NCBI GenBank assembly: GCA_964017155.1
Contig: OZ024856.1
Span: 47,468,346 to 47,532,345 of the forward strand
Reading direction: 5' to 3'
Origin: Oasisia sp. SBJ-2009
Lineage: Eukaryota; Annelida; Polychaeta; Sabellida; Siboglinidae
DNA: 64,000 nucleotides
Below the pieces are notes generated by a model that was not told the DNA's origin, ran no database searches, and worked only from the letters and a program-made list of their open reading frames with translations. A program made the translations under genes and the position numbers. This document shows, in pieces, positions 1 through 11,939 of this stretch. The first letter of the stretch is position 1; every line of letters starts with the position of its first letter.

Positions 1-950
1 ACGTTCCGTTTTCAACGCATCAACGCTTTTTCAACGCAAATATTGCAGCTGGTAATATCGCAGGTGTTATAGAATTTACATATTGCTCAAAAACCAGCCA
101 ATGGGGTCGATCTATATTGAAATAACTGATGGTTGTTACACTGAAGTAGAAAACATTGAAGCAGAGTCTAATTCTTGCGGTAGAAATGTGCCACAAATGT
201 CACTTCTCCTGCGGACAATTCCATTTGGAAATCTTTTTGAAAGCCAAATTTTTCACTTGCGGTTGACGGAAACAAACATACTTAGAAATGATACTTCAAC
301 GTTAATGAATGCTGACGCGTTGTCAATCCGATCTACAAACTATCTGTTGATGGACTATTGAGTGCCAAATGTATATTTTTATGGAAAATAACAGTAGATA
401 ACCTTGAAACAACGCAGACATTTGGCATGAGAAAAAAGGTCGGTGCAGAAAAACAACAACAACAAAAATTACTGGTGGGCGATCTATGCCAATTCATGCT
501 CGGACTAGACTTTTTTTCTAGTACTTGCTATACTTTTTGCATCTAACGTTTTTGCAATGTATTAACATCATATTTTCAACGCATCAAAGTCTTCGAGGCT
601 CAAGTGACAGCTGGTGTTATCGTGGGTGAAACAGAATGTGTGTGTTTCTGAAATACGAGGTTATACAATCATTATATGTAGTACCAGCTACAGTAGAAAA
701 CACTGCAGCAGGGCCCAAGTCCAGCTATAGAAATAGACCATAAAAACGGTGCATGGAATGCAGAATTAGTTCTTTGAAAGGATACTGCAACGTCAATGAC
801 AGCTGACTCAGCCAACCCAGTCAACAAACTGTCTATCGATGGGTTTTACCAACGATATTCGAAAGTCGGTTGTCCCTACTGTTAAAAGCCAACTGTATGT
901 TTATATACTAAAAGCTGCTTGATAAATCACATGGTTCGCGAGTTCGGTCT
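1..950. repeat. Left-arm outer tandem units (~0.55 kb, diverged)
   Basis: Two diverged copies of the unit described at 15600-17757, in reverse orientation. The motif TTTTCAACGCATC marks unit boundaries at 9 and 573. No coding gene is supported; short open frames here are chance. Confidence 0.7.
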
Positions 951-1440
951 GAGGTTATATTTAGCACACATAGTGGCATTGGTGCCGCCTCGTGACCATA
1001 ATGTAGAACTAGGGTTGCCACCTTCAACATGGACAAATAAGTGTGTATGCATGTTGTACTTCAGTCATAGTGTAATACATCTATGTTGACTCAAGACAAA
1101 ACCTACCCATACAGACAGTAGGTTGCACTTCAGCCATTGTGTAATAAAAATAATAATAATAAAATACAATATTTATATAGCGCCATAATCACACGGTGCT
1201 CTATGGCGGGTTACAGTACAATAATAATAATAAATTTACAGAGAAATTAAAACATTACAATATTTAGTTAAATCATTTAAAAGCAACCCTAAAAATGACC
1301 CAATGAACTAATATGTAACATGGACAAGCGTGTGTTGTCTCGGTACTATGCGTAATATCTGGATGTCATCAGCACACTGCAGACCACCTGGGGCGATCAC
1401 CGAGTGTTGGAAATATGTAAATACTATGTATATTGTGTCA
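950..1440. other. Left-arm intergenic stretch with SINE-tail-like segment
   Basis: No gene is seen. Around 1141-1240 an (AAT)n-flanked segment contains TATATAGCGCC and a complementary GGTGCTCTATGGCG. This arrangement resembles the 3' tails of some invertebrate SINE/LINE families and the tail of the SINE at 60342. A short segment near 1317 (ATGGACAAGCGTGT) recurs at 23080 and 24362. The mirror image lies at 15090-15590. Confidence 0.35.
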
Positions 1441-1444
1441 TCTT

Positions 1445-1890
1445 CAGTCTGTGTCAAATAAATATCTGATTCTGTATTAATTCCTATGTATATTATAATT
1501 ACGATCGTCAATCAATGTCAAATGAATATCTGATTCTGTGTTAATTCCTGTGTATATTATAATTACGATCATCAATCAATGTCAAATGAATATCTGATTC
1601 TGGGTTAATTCCTATGTATATTATAATGATGCTCACCAATCAATGTCAAATGAATATCTGATTCTGGGTTAATTCCTATGTATATTATAATTACGATCAT
1701 CAATCAATGTCAAATGAATATCTGATTCTGGGTTAATTCCTATGTATATTATAATGATGCTCACCAATTAGTGTCAAATGAATATCTGATTCTGTGTTAA
1801 TTCTTATGTATATCATAATTGCGATCACTAATCAATGTCAAATGAAGATATGATTCTCTGTTAAAATATGTATATATTGTACGATCATCA
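1445..1890. repeat. 64-bp minisatellite, left arm
   Basis: About seven head-to-tail copies of a 64-bp unit. The landmark TCAATCAATGTCAAATGAAT recurs at 1508, 1572 and 1636 with an exact 64-bp period. Copies differ by a few substitutions, and the ends are degenerate. Confidence 0.9.
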
Positions 1891-2079
1891 ATCAATGTAA
1901 TAAATATATTGTTGTGTGTTAATACATATATCGCTCTTTATGTTAATACATATATTAATTGATGTCAATACATATGCACATATGTTGACGATTTCATCAA
2001 TACACTGGCACTCATGGAAGATTCGAAAATGGGATGAACAAAATTCGTTTTCGAATTCCACGTATGCATTCGTGCTTGT

Positions 2080-2095
2080 ATGCACACACACCACA

Positions 2096-2166
<71 letters not shown>

Positions 2167-2197
2167 ACACACTGCACACACTGCACACACTGCACAC

Positions 2198-2249
<52 letters not shown>

Positions 2250-2445
2250 GCACACACACACCGCACACACACCGCACACACACCGCACACACACCGCACA
2301 CACACCGCACACACATCGCACACACACACATCACCCACCCATCACACACACTACACAAACAAACACCACGCACACACATCGTACATACACACTACACATA
2401 GACACAACACACACAACACACACCACACACATTCACAACACACGC

Positions 2446-2508
<63 letters not shown>

Positions 2509-2518
2509 ACGTACAGAT

Positions 2519-2589
<71 letters not shown>

Positions 2590-2632
2590 GACACACACAC
2601 ACACACACACTAACACATACACACGCACGCAG
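2080..2632. repeat. Compound (CA)n microsatellite, left arm
   Basis: Almost pure CA dinucleotides with interspersed CACACTG and CACACCG steps. Long open frames on both strands (poly His-Thr or Cys-Val) are artefacts of the repeat. Z-DNA-prone alternating purine-pyrimidine. Confidence 0.97.
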
Positions 2633-2699
2633 GCATGTACATAGGCGATGGGAAAGGTGTAGCAAGGGGAAACTGTCGCTGGAATGTGGGTGGGATGCA

Positions 2700-2945
2700 G
2701 ACAATAGCAGTGGCGCAGTGGCCACTGGCTAGATCTTCGGACTCTCGAATAAGAGAACCTGGGGTCGAATCCTGTGCTGCTGTGTGACAAACCTTGGGCA
2801 ACTAGTTACAGCATCCCTGGACGCTTCCTGGAGACGTCTAGACGGTATTTGATTGAACAGGTCTGTCAGGTAGTAAAAGGCAAAGCACCCTGAGCAATCC
2901 TGAGTATATATGAGCAGTGTATAAGAACTAGCGCTTGAGCTAATT
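2700..2945 (+). mobile_element. tRNA-derived SINE, left-arm copy
   Basis: A tRNA-like head carries an A-box-like TGGCGCAGTGG at 2711-2721 and a B-box-like GGGGTCGAATCCTG at 2761-2774, the expected internal pol III promoter. It is followed by a non-tRNA body ending in a segment containing ATAAGAACTAGCGC. The same family recurs inverted at 13505-13735 (mirror copy) and independently at 60342-60680, which supports a dispersed SINE over a functional tRNA gene. Confidence 0.75.
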
Positions 2946-2949
2946 GATA

Positions 2950-3632
2950 GATTGTGACTAAGATGGATAACAATTATCTACCAATTAATGTATTTCTCGA
3001 CCATTCAAAGGCATTTGACACTACTGACTATAACATTTTACAAAATAAATTAGCATACTATGGCCTAAATGGTTCAGCCTTGCAGTTGGTCAAAAAGTCA
3101 CAAAACAGAAAACAATATATTTAAATTGATCAAGTAAATTAAGACATTTGACCTATAGCAATCGGTGTCCCACAAGGTTCTGTCCTAGGACCACTATTAC
3201 TTGTCAATTGTGTAAATGATTTTTCACAAGCTAGTCAATTTATTTTTTGTATGCTGATGATATTACATTATCTACCTCTTTAAATTCTCTGAGTAAAAAC
3301 GACACTCAATAATAAAAGTACAGAAACCGTAATAAATATTTGAAGAACTTTCAAAAATTAATGAATGGCTAAATATAAATAAGTTATTATTAAATAATAG
3401 CAAAACTAAGTACATGGTTTTTCGTATGCCTTATAAACGTATGCAAGCTCTTACACTTAAAATAGATGATATACTTATTGAAAGAGTAGATACATTTAAC
3501 TTTCTAGAATTGGCTTTAGGCACTACCCGTAATCTAAATTGGAGAAAATATGGTAGGGCTTATTATAAATGTTAGTTTATGAATTAATTAGTGAGTAGGT
3601 GTTTATACTAGAGATGAGATAAGGAGAGTTTA

Positions 3633-3681
<49 letters not shown>

Positions 3682-4490
3682 GGTTGTCAGTTTGTTATCT
3701 TTAAATATGCTTGGCAGTTGGTGGGAAACCACATGTTTATATTTATCAGTAGCAGAGTCCATGTCGTTTGTTTTTGTGTATGCTGGGCGGGAATTATGAA
3801 TTTCATTGGTTAGTTTGAATGAGTTTGAATGTGTAGTCAGGCTATCTGAGATATAAAAGAGGGTAAGAGAAAAGTAAAGGCAGTTGAGAGTTGTCAGGCG
3901 CACACAGACTACAGGGTGTGCAGCTGGAGGGTTTCCCTCCGGCTTGGGCTGGGAGGTGAGGCTGGGCTGCCTCCGTGTCGTAGCTGGTTTGGACGGGCAT
4001 TGTCATGTGAGTTTGTGTGTGTATACTCTGGATGTAATAAAGAATGAGATTAAGCAGCTAGTGGCTACGGTAGTTCTGGTTGGTACCTCACCCCCCCCCC
4101 TTATCTAGCGGCGGGACCGCTACGATAAAAACACAAACACAATTGGCATACTAAACAGATTGAAACGTATTATTACTAGACATAAAAGTGTTATTATATA
4201 ACACGTTAATATTATCACATATAAATTATTGTATTATGATTTGGGGATATCAAAGAAATAGAATTTCAAGCATAAAAGGTTGTGTGAATAATGACTTTAA
4301 ATACATATAAACTCACATTCGGAACCACTTTTCTAAATATTTTACTGCTGAAAATAGAAGATATATTAAAGTTACGAGAATTTAAATTTTTATATTTTTA
4401 TATATTTATATGCAATTACCTCCATATTTACTCAACTGGCAAATTATACCAAGTACTAATATACACAATTATAATACTCGTGTAAAGATA
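2950..4490 (+). pseudogene. Non-LTR retrotransposon RT (jockey/CR1-like), split by an LTR
   Basis: Conceptual translation with frame changes shows reverse transcriptase blocks in order: FLDHSKAFD (motif A) near 2995, GVPQGSVLGPLL (motif B) near 3165, YADDIT (catalytic motif C) near 3250, then a C-terminal part that resumes at 4130 and runs to about 4490. Stops and frameshifts are frequent, so it is dead. The frame upstream of 3569 continues at 4130 once the 3570-4124 insert and one 5-bp duplication are skipped. Subfamily is uncertain. The mirror copy is at 11940-13495. Confidence 0.85.
3570..4124 (+). mobile_element. Solo LTR, left arm
   Basis: A 555-bp insertion starting TGTTAG and flanked by the 5-bp direct repeat ATAAA (3565-3569 and 4125-4129). 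It interrupts an RT reading frame that is continuous without it. It contains a TATA-like ATATAAAAGAG near 3851 and an AATAAAG near 4037, in the order expected for U3-R of an LTR, plus a (GA)n tract at 3635-3680. No internal retroviral genes are adjacent, so it is read as a solo LTR left by recombination. The right end (CTACG) is not the canonical CA, which lowers certainty on the exact edge. Confidence 0.65.
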
Positions 4491-5130
4491 ATATACATAC
4501 TTTTCGAACTAACATAAATTTGCAATGAAATGCCTATATAAAAATATGTTTTTAAATAACTACAATGATATATGTACTTTATCAAATTGTTATACATATC
4601 AACTGAATCAATAAATACAACATAGTTTATGTTCATTACGTTTAGCACACATCCACTTCACACACAGTTTCTCACTTCAAATGAACACTTCCAAATAAAC
4701 ATGAATGAATGATGTTTTTTTTAATCGACCAGTATTTCAACCAAATACATACACTATATCCATGTCAAAACAACTCAGAATCAAATACAAATATACGCTC
4801 ATTATAAACATGGTAATAGTATATAATAATTTGTAATACAACATACGGTCAGGAGACTCCTCTAAGACCATGCTGGTTGCTATCGAGGAGCCACTTTTAT
4901 TATCAAAGAAAGCCACATTTATTATCAAAGAAAATACTAAACTATATCACTATATTACTTTTCACGATGAAGTTATGGTGGTTCCTGTGACAGCGACATT
5001 ATTGTCGTAATAGGAGCTACCCACCCCAGTTTGTAAAAGTTATATGATTGTGAGTTTTATGGTACAACAATAATTACTGTAAGTACACATGTTCATATGT
5101 ACTGTTGTTTTTTTGTATAGGCATACATTC
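4490..5130. other. AT-rich left-arm stretch, no gene
   Basis: Probably the 3' untranslated remainder of the preceding RT element and flanking DNA. A 27-bp near-duplicate around 4890-4930 (ATTTATTATCAAAGAAA) is the only internal repeat noticed. No supported coding region. Confidence 0.4.
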
Positions 5131-5202
5131 ATAATATATATATATATATATATATTATATATAATATGTATATATATATATAATATATATATATTATATA
5201 TA

Positions 5203-5279
<77 letters not shown>
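5130..5279. repeat. (TA)n microsatellite, left arm
   Basis: Roughly 150 bp of TA dinucleotides with short interruptions. The mirror tract at 11216-11310 is shorter. Confidence 0.97.
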
Positions 5280-5280
<1 letters not shown>

Positions 5281-5334
5281 CTATTTCAAGAATAAAATAT
5301 CAAACACCACACCTTGGGTGGGAATGGACCAAAC

Positions 5335-5560
5335 AACTAATAATATAACAAGAAAGAGTAAATGGAGGTGGACAGAGCGTACGGTGAGGAATCCTCCAGA
5401 AACTATCACCCATCACGCCAACACATGGAACCCCAGGGAAGGGGCAAAGAAGAAGGTCTCCTGGTAAGGACATACTGTAAAAGAGACAACAGAAATGGAA
5501 CAGACCAGGAGAGAAGGATAAAATGGCCACAAACAGACACCTCGAACAGGAGATAAAAAA
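5335..5560 (+). pseudogene. RT C-terminal remnant of a non-LTR element, left arm
   Basis: One frame reads KWRWTERTVRNPPETI, then TWNPREGAKKKVSW, resembling the W-W-H / LTWNPqGkRkrGRP region that follows the thumb domain in many LINE reverse transcriptases. It is interrupted by stops. Only this C-terminal tail is present, as for a severely 5'-truncated copy. Mirror copy at 10925-11175 (minus). Confidence 0.5.
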
Positions 5561-5579
5561 CACGGCAAATAAGAATTGT

Positions 5580-5660
5580 CACATGTGACTGGTCAGTCTC
5601 TTGACCGGAGCGACACCACCAGTGTCACCCTTGTGAAGACACCACCAGTGTCACCCTTGT
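5580..5660. repeat. 31-bp direct duplication, left arm
   Basis: GACACCACCAGTGTCACCC occurs twice in tandem just before the CA-rich block (about 5609 and 5640); the mirror pair is at 10835-10890. Confidence 0.8.
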
Positions 5661-5699
5661 GAAGACACGACTTTGTACAATTCTACGTCGATCCTATTT

Positions 5700-5754
5700 T
5701 GGACATACACACGTACAAACCACACACACGTACACACACGACACACACACACAC

Positions 5755-5816
<62 letters not shown>

Positions 5817-5981
5817 CACACCACACACACATGTACACACCACACAAACACCACACACACACCACACACCACACACCACACACTCATACACACACAACCA
5901 CGCAATATCATAAAAATATTACACGCATCATACACCACATACACACACATACACAGACACACCACACACACGTACACACAC

Positions 5982-6045
<64 letters not shown>

Positions 6046-6198
6046 GTACACACCACACACACCACACACACACACACACATATGTACACACCACACACAC
6101 CACACACACCACACACACACACATACACACACACACACTCAGACACACACATATGTACACACCACACACACCACACACACCACACACACCACACACAC

Positions 6199-6272
<74 letters not shown>

Positions 6273-6322
6273 GTACACACCACACACACCACACACACCA
6301 CACACACACACACACACACACT

Positions 6323-6353
<31 letters not shown>

Positions 6354-6365
6354 ACACTCACGTAC
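5700..6365. repeat. Compound CA-rich satellite with higher-order structure, left arm
   Basis: CA dinucleotides organised into blocks separated by the recurring step CATATGTACACACCACAC (near 6042, 6080, 6150 and 6268). All open frames across it are repeat artefacts. Confidence 0.95.
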
Positions 6366-6451
6366 CATTAGTTAACCACGCAATATCATAAATATTTTAC
6401 ACACATCATACGCCACACACGCACGCACGCGCGCGTACACATGCACACACA

Positions 6452-6737
6452 CACCACCACCACCACCTACAACCACCACCACCACCAACCACCACCAACC
6501 ACCACCAACCACCACCACTACCACCACCACCAACCACCACCACTACCACCACCACCAACCACCACCACTACCATCACCACCAACCACCAACCACCATCAC
6601 CATCACCACCACCACCAACCACCACCACCAACCACCACCACCAACAACCACCACCATCCACCACCACCACCAACCACCACCACCAACCACCACCAACCAT
6701 CACCACCAACCACCACCACCAATTACCACCACCAATT

Positions 6738-6769
<32 letters not shown>

Positions 6770-6950
6770 CCACCACCACCAACCACCACCACCAATTACC
6801 ACCACCAATTACCACCAATTACCACCAATTACCACCACCACCACCAATTACCACCACCAATTACCCCCACCACCACCACCACCACCACCACCACCACCAC
6901 CACCAACCACCACCACCACCACCACCACCACCACCACCAACCACCACCAC
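6452..6950. repeat. (CCA)n/(CCAA) tract at inner end of left arm
   Basis: About 500 bp built of CCACCA, CCAACCA and CAATTACCA steps on the plus strand, almost free of G. It forms the inner boundary of the left arm; the partner tract 9338-10125 is about 290 bp longer. Confidence 0.97.
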
Positions 6951-7200
6951 TCACAAAAGAGTGACTCATTTTGGTGTTGTATGCGATCTTCCGAATGAAC
7001 AGTTTTGTCACAGTAGCGCCACCTGGTGAATGACGTTATAACTAAAGGAATACGGGGTACGCGCCAAAAGTGCGAAGTACCGGCAAAGGTGCTTCAATAT
7101 ATATTCCGTCAGATTACTTGCGAGAAATGCCCACTGAATTATAGTATTTCAGTAATTCTGCGTTAACTGATGATTAACTGACCAGTACAGTATATAATGT
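6951..7200. other. Palindrome spacer, left part, no gene
   Basis: Sequence unique to the spacer, not matched in either arm. No convincing coding region. Confidence 0.5.
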
Positions 7201-8895
7201 AAAGGTACGAATATCAAAAAGCTGTTATGTAAAAATGACAAAGCATTTTGGAAAGAAATTAAGCTAATGAATAACAGTAAATTGTCTCTTCCAAATGTTG
7301 TTGATGGTGTAACTGGGTCACACAACATTGTAAATATGTGGAAATCCCATTATGAGGATCTATTCAATTGTCTAAGTAACAATAAAGATGTGAATAATAT
7401 TTATAAAAATGTTGAATATCAAAGGGATATAGAGGTGTCACACTCAGAGATTATCCATGCCATAAAAGATTTGAAAGACAACAAGAGTTGTGGTTTAGAT
7501 GGTATATCAGCAGAACATTTGAAACATTGCAGTAATGTTATAATTCCACTGTTGTCTATGTGCTTTACTACCTTATTTGTTCATGGGATTTTACCTGAAT
7601 CCATGATATCTGTTGTACTTGTGCCCATTGTTAAAAACAAAAATGCTAGCATATGTAGCAAGAGACCTATTGCTCAGAGAGACCTACAGACCTATTGCTT
7701 TAGCCAGCATGGTGTCCAAAGTTTTTGAAAAAATTATTTATGACCGTATTGCATACAGCCTAATTACATGTGATAACCAGTTTGGTTTCAAGGCTAAACA
7801 TAGCACAGACATGTGTATATATGCCTTCAAAGAGGCTGTACTAAAATATAGGAGTTTGAATAGTGATGTATACTCATGTTTTTTGGATGCATCCAAAGCT
7901 TTTGACCGTGTAAATCATTATGTTCTATTTGAAACACTTATAAAGCGGGGCATACCCATATATATAGTTAGGATTTTAATATTTTGGTATACTACTAAAA
8001 AAATGTATGTACGTTGGAAAAATATCATGTCGAACAATTTTTCTGTTACTAATGGGGTGCGTCAAGGAGGAATTCTCTCACCTTATCTTTTTTGTGTTTA
8101 CATGGATGATCTCAGTAACAAATTAAACAATGTAAATGCTGGATGTATAATAGGTTCCTCGTTAATTAATCATTTGATGTATGCTGATGATTTAGTGCTC
8201 ATGGCACCTTCATCTATGGGTTTATCAATGTTATTATATGTGTGTTCAGAGTATGGGATAGAACATGATATTAAATACAATAGTACCAAAAGTAATGTTA
8301 TGATATTTTCTTGCAAAAAGTTCAAAGATATCCACATTCCAAACTTTTTGCTAAATGGCGAAACATTACCAAGGGTTAGTAAGTATAAATATCTTGGGCA
8401 TATTATCACAGAAGATCTATGCGGCAATGATGACATATCTAGGCAATACAAGAGAATTTATGCTCAGGGTAATGCCTTGATCCGAAAGTTTTACATGTGT
8501 ACAGAATCTGTAAAATGTACTTTATTTCAATCCTACTGTACTTCATTGTATACATGCCAACTGTGGTTTTGCTACAGAGCAGAGTCAATGAGAAAACTGT
8601 GTGTAGCATACAATAATGTGTTTAGATTTTTATGCAATGAACCTCGAGATTGTAGTGCGAGTTATATGTTTGTGTCAAGAGGCTTACCCACATGTAAAAT
8701 GTTAATTAGAAAAAAATGTGTATAGTTTTTTGACGTGTATAGCTAATTCGGGCAATGCAATACTACAGAGTATCATGAATAGTGATGCTCTGTATAATTC
8801 ACCACTGTGTCGCCATTGGCGGAAAATGCTTTATGTATATAGATATTAGTCATACTTTAGGTTTTCATATGGATAAAGGTTTTCCGGAATAAAGT
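7201..8895 (+). pseudogene. 5'-truncated non-LTR retrotransposon RT in the palindrome spacer
   Basis: Two overlapping frames, 7267-7728 and 7613-8725, together give an RT. The first holds the N-terminal fingers (SCGLDGISAEHLK). The second holds RPIALASM, motif A FLDASKAFD, motif B GVRQGGILSPYLF, catalytic YADDLV near 8179, and the thumb/C-terminal region to LIRKKC. A +1 frame change near 7680 lies beside a local near-duplication of AGACCTATTGCT, so this copy is inactive. No endonuclease domain is present, consistent with 5' truncation. AATAAA at 8888 precedes a pentanucleotide tail. The 41615-42470 minus-strand fragment is a diverged relative sharing YKYLGH/VKYLGH and FYMC blocks. Confidence 0.9.
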
Positions 8896-9042
8896 TATTG
8901 AATTGAATTGAGTTGAGCTGAGCTGAGCTGAGCTGAGCTGAGCTGAGCTGAGCTGAGCTGAGCTGAGCTGAGCTGAGCTGAGCTGAGCTGAGCTGAGCTG
9001 AACTGAACTGAACTGAACTGAACTGAATTGAATTGAATTGAA
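8896..9042 (+). repeat. Pentanucleotide (TTGAA/GAGCT) 3' tail
   Basis: Runs ATTGA-ATTGA, then about twenty TGAGC units, then TGAAC and TGAAT units. It begins right after the AATAAA of the RT element. A microsatellite tail of this kind is typical of several non-LTR clades that end in short tandem repeats in place of poly(A). Confidence 0.85.
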
Positions 9043-9337
9043 CCCAGCGTTAATAATTCATTCGGATATTAGAATCCGTTAGGGGAGACCGGAGCCAGTT
9101 TTAACACGGCCACGGGTAAGTTGTTACAGAGGGCTTGCCCACAAAACTGCTAATGCAAATTGACCAGCAAGACGACAGTATATTCACCAACAGATATGAC
9201 CATGTCACGTGTAACTAGTATCGCGTGAACCCGTCGACACGAAAAAATACCATTCTCGAGTTATTTTATGGACGCAACACCGTGGATATATCACTTTTGA
9301 CGGAATTATTTTTCTCCGAATTTTCACTTTCAAAAAA
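9043..9337. other. Palindrome spacer, right part, no gene
   Basis: About 300 bp with no recognised gene or repeat, up to the start of the TGG tract. Confidence 0.5.
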
Positions 9338-10125
9338 TGGTGGTGGTTGGTGGTGGTGGTTGGTGGTGGTGGTGGTGGATGGTGGTGGTGGTGGTGGTGA
9401 TGGTGGTTGGTAGTGGTGTAGGTTGGTGGGGGTGGTGGTGGTTGGTAGTGGTGTAGGTTGGTGGGGGTGGTGGTGGTGGTTGGTGGTGGTGGTTGGTGGT
9501 GGTGGTGGTGGTTGGTGGTGGTGGTGGTGGTGGTGGTGATGGTTGGTGGTGGTTGATGGTGGTGGCGGTTGGTGGTGGTGGTTGGTGGTGGTTGGTGGTG
9601 GTGGTGGTGGTGGTGGTTGGTGGTGGTGGATGGTGGTGGCGGTTGGTGGTGGTTGTGGTGGTTGGTGGTGGTTAGTGGTGGTGGTGGTTGGTGGTGATGG
9701 TTGGTGGTGGTGGTGGTTGGTGGTGGTTGGTGGTTGTTGTTGTTGGTGGTGGTGGTTGGTGGTTGGTGGTGGTGGTGGTGGTGGTGGTGGTGATGGTGGT
9801 GGTGGTGGTGGTTGGTGGTTGGTGGTTGGTGGTTGGTGGTGATGGTAGTGGTGGTGGTTGGTGGTGTTGGTGGTGGTTGGTGGTGGTGGTGGTGGTTGGT
9901 GGTGGTGGTGGTTGGTGGTGGTGGTTGGTGGTTGGTGGTGATGGTAGTGGTGGTGGTTGGTGGTGGTGGTGGTGGTGGTGGTTGGTGGTGGTGGTGGTTG
10001 GTGGTGGTGGTGGTTGGTGATTGGTGGTGATGGTAGTGGTGGTGGTTGGTGGTGGTGGTAGTGGTGGTGGTGGTAGTGGTGGTGGTTGGTGGTGGTTGGT
10101 GGTGGTGGTTGTAGGTGGTGGTGGT
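9338..10125. repeat. (TGG)n tract at inner end of right arm
   Basis: Mirror of 6452-6950 but expanded. The G-rich strand is on the plus strand here (GGTGGTGG with GGTTGG steps), so this strand could form G-rich non-B structures. Open frames are repeat artefacts. Confidence 0.97.
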
Positions 10126-10265
10126 GTGTGTGTGCATGTGTACGCGCGCGCGCGTGCGTGTGTGGCGTATGATGTGTGTAAAATATGAGTGAGTGTGTGT
10201 GTGAGTGTGTGTGTGTGTGTGGTGTGTGTGGTGTGTGTGGTGTGTGTGGTGTGTGTGGTGTGTAC

Positions 10266-10309
<44 letters not shown>

Positions 10310-10480
10310 TGGTGTGTGTGGTGTGTGTGGTGTGTGTGGTGTGTGTGGTGTGTACATATGTGTGTGTGTGAGTGTGTGTATGTGTGTGTGTGGTGTGTGT
10401 GGTGTGTGTGGTGTGTACATATGTGTGTGTGTATGTGTGTGTGTGGTGTGTGTGGTGTGTGTGGTGTGTGTGGTGTGTAC

Positions 10481-10548
<68 letters not shown>

Positions 10549-10723
10549 TACGTGTGTGTGGTGTGTCTGTGTATGTGTGTGTATGTGGTGTATGATGCGT
10601 GTAACATATTTATGATATTGCGTGGTTGTGTGTGTATGAGTGTGTGGTGTGTGGTGTGTGGTGTGGTGTTTGTGTGGTGTGTACATGTGTGTGTGGTGTG
10701 TACATGTGTGTGTGTGTGTGTGT

Positions 10724-10757
<34 letters not shown>

Positions 10758-10800
10758 GTGTGTGTATGTGTGTGTGGTGTGTACGTGTGTATGTCCAAAA
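10126..10800. repeat. Compound GT-rich satellite, right arm
   Basis: Mirror of 5700-6440, including the CGCGCGCGCGTGCG junction near 10143. The number and order of GTGTGTGGT blocks differ from the left arm, so these parts have evolved since duplication. Confidence 0.95.
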
Positions 10801-11215
10801 TAGGATCGACGTAGAATTGTACAAAGTCGTGTCTTCACAAGGGTGACACTGGTGGTGTCTTCACAAGGGTGACACTGGTGGTGTCGCTCCGGTCAAGAGA
10901 CTGACCAGTCACATGTGACAATTCTTATTTGCCGTGTCTGTTTCTCCTGTTCGAGGTGTCTGTTTGTGGCCATTTTATCCTTCTCTCCTGGTCTGTTCCA
11001 TTTCTGTTGTCTCTTTTACAGTATGTCCTTACCAGGAGACCTTCTTCTTTGCCCCTTCCCTGGGGTTCCATGTGTTGGCGTGATGGGTGATAGTTTCTGG
11101 AGGATTCCTCACCGTACGCTCTGTCCACCTCCATTTACTCTTTCTTGTTATATTATTAGTTGTTTGGTCCATTCCCACCCAAGGTGTGGTGTTTGATATT
11201 TTATTCTTGAAATAG
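10801..11215 (-). pseudogene. RT C-terminal remnant, right-arm mirror copy
   Basis: Reverse complement of 5281-5700, with the 31-bp duplication and the degenerate RT tail. Same interpretation as the left copy. Confidence 0.5.
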
Positions 11216-11216
11216 T

Positions 11217-11248
<32 letters not shown>

Positions 11249-11310
11249 AATATATATATTATATATATATATATACATATTATATATAATGTAATATATA
11301 TATATATATA
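11216..11310. repeat. (TA)n microsatellite, right arm
   Basis: Mirror of 5130-5279, shorter. Confidence 0.95.
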
Positions 11311-11939
11311 TTATGAATGTATGCCTATACAAAAAAACAACAGTACATATGAACATGTGTACTTACAGTAATTATTGTTGTACCATAAAACTCACAATCA
11401 TATAACTTTTACAAACTGGGGTGGGTAGCTCCTATTACGACAATAATGTCGCTGTCACAGGAACCACCATAACTTCATCGTGAAAAGTAATATAGTGATA
11501 TAGTTTAGTATTTTCTTTGATAATAAATGTGGCTTTCTTTGATAATAAAAGTGGCTCCTCGATAGCAACCAGCATGGTCTTAGAGGAGTCTCCTGACCGT
11601 ATGTTGTATTACAAATTATTATATACTATTACCATGTTTATAATGAGCGTATATTTGTATTTGATTCCGAGTTGTTTTGACATGGATATAGTGTATGTAT
11701 TTGGTTGAAATACTGGTCGATTAAAAAAAAACATCATTCATTCATGTTTATTTGGAAGTGTTTGTTTGAAGTGAGAAACTGTGTGTGATGAGGATGTGTG
11801 CTAAACGTAATGAACATAAACTATGTTGTATTTATTGATTCAGTTGATATGTATAACAATTTGATAAAGTACATATATCATTGTAGTTATTTAAAAACAT
11901 ATTTTTATATAGGCATTTCATTGCAAATTTATGTTAGTT
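11311..11939. other. Right-arm AT-rich stretch, no gene
   Basis: Mirror of 4490-5130; no coding region seen. Confidence 0.4.

Noticed and set aside
1445..1890. CRISPR-like regularly spaced repeat
   Set aside because: Units are contiguous 64-bp tandem copies without unique spacers, in a eukaryotic setting and with no cas genes. The 28-bp and 63-bp arrays are rejected for the same reason.
1888..2732. Overlapping long ORFs rich in His-Thr or Cys-Val on both strands
   Set aside because: They arise from the (CA)n repeat, where no stop codon can occur in several frames. The same applies to 5651-6391, 9205-10838 and 13710-14615.
2700..2775. Functional tRNA gene
   Set aside because: A- and B-box-like sequences are present, but no complete cloverleaf or anticodon arm could be drawn by eye; the head is fused to a conserved non-tRNA body and recurs as a dispersed repeat.
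3884..4108. 74-codon ORF inside the LTR
   Set aside because: Short, no domain, and lies in the region that looks like LTR R/U5; taken as chance.
5089..5280. Tyr/Ile-rich ORF
   Set aside because: Produced by the TA dinucleotide tract; likewise 27119-27546 and 47393-47686.
6441..6998. Pro/Thr/His-rich ORFs (and Gly/Trp/Val-rich antisense ORFs)
   Set aside because: Artefacts of the CCA/TGG trinucleotide tract; no start context or flanking domain.
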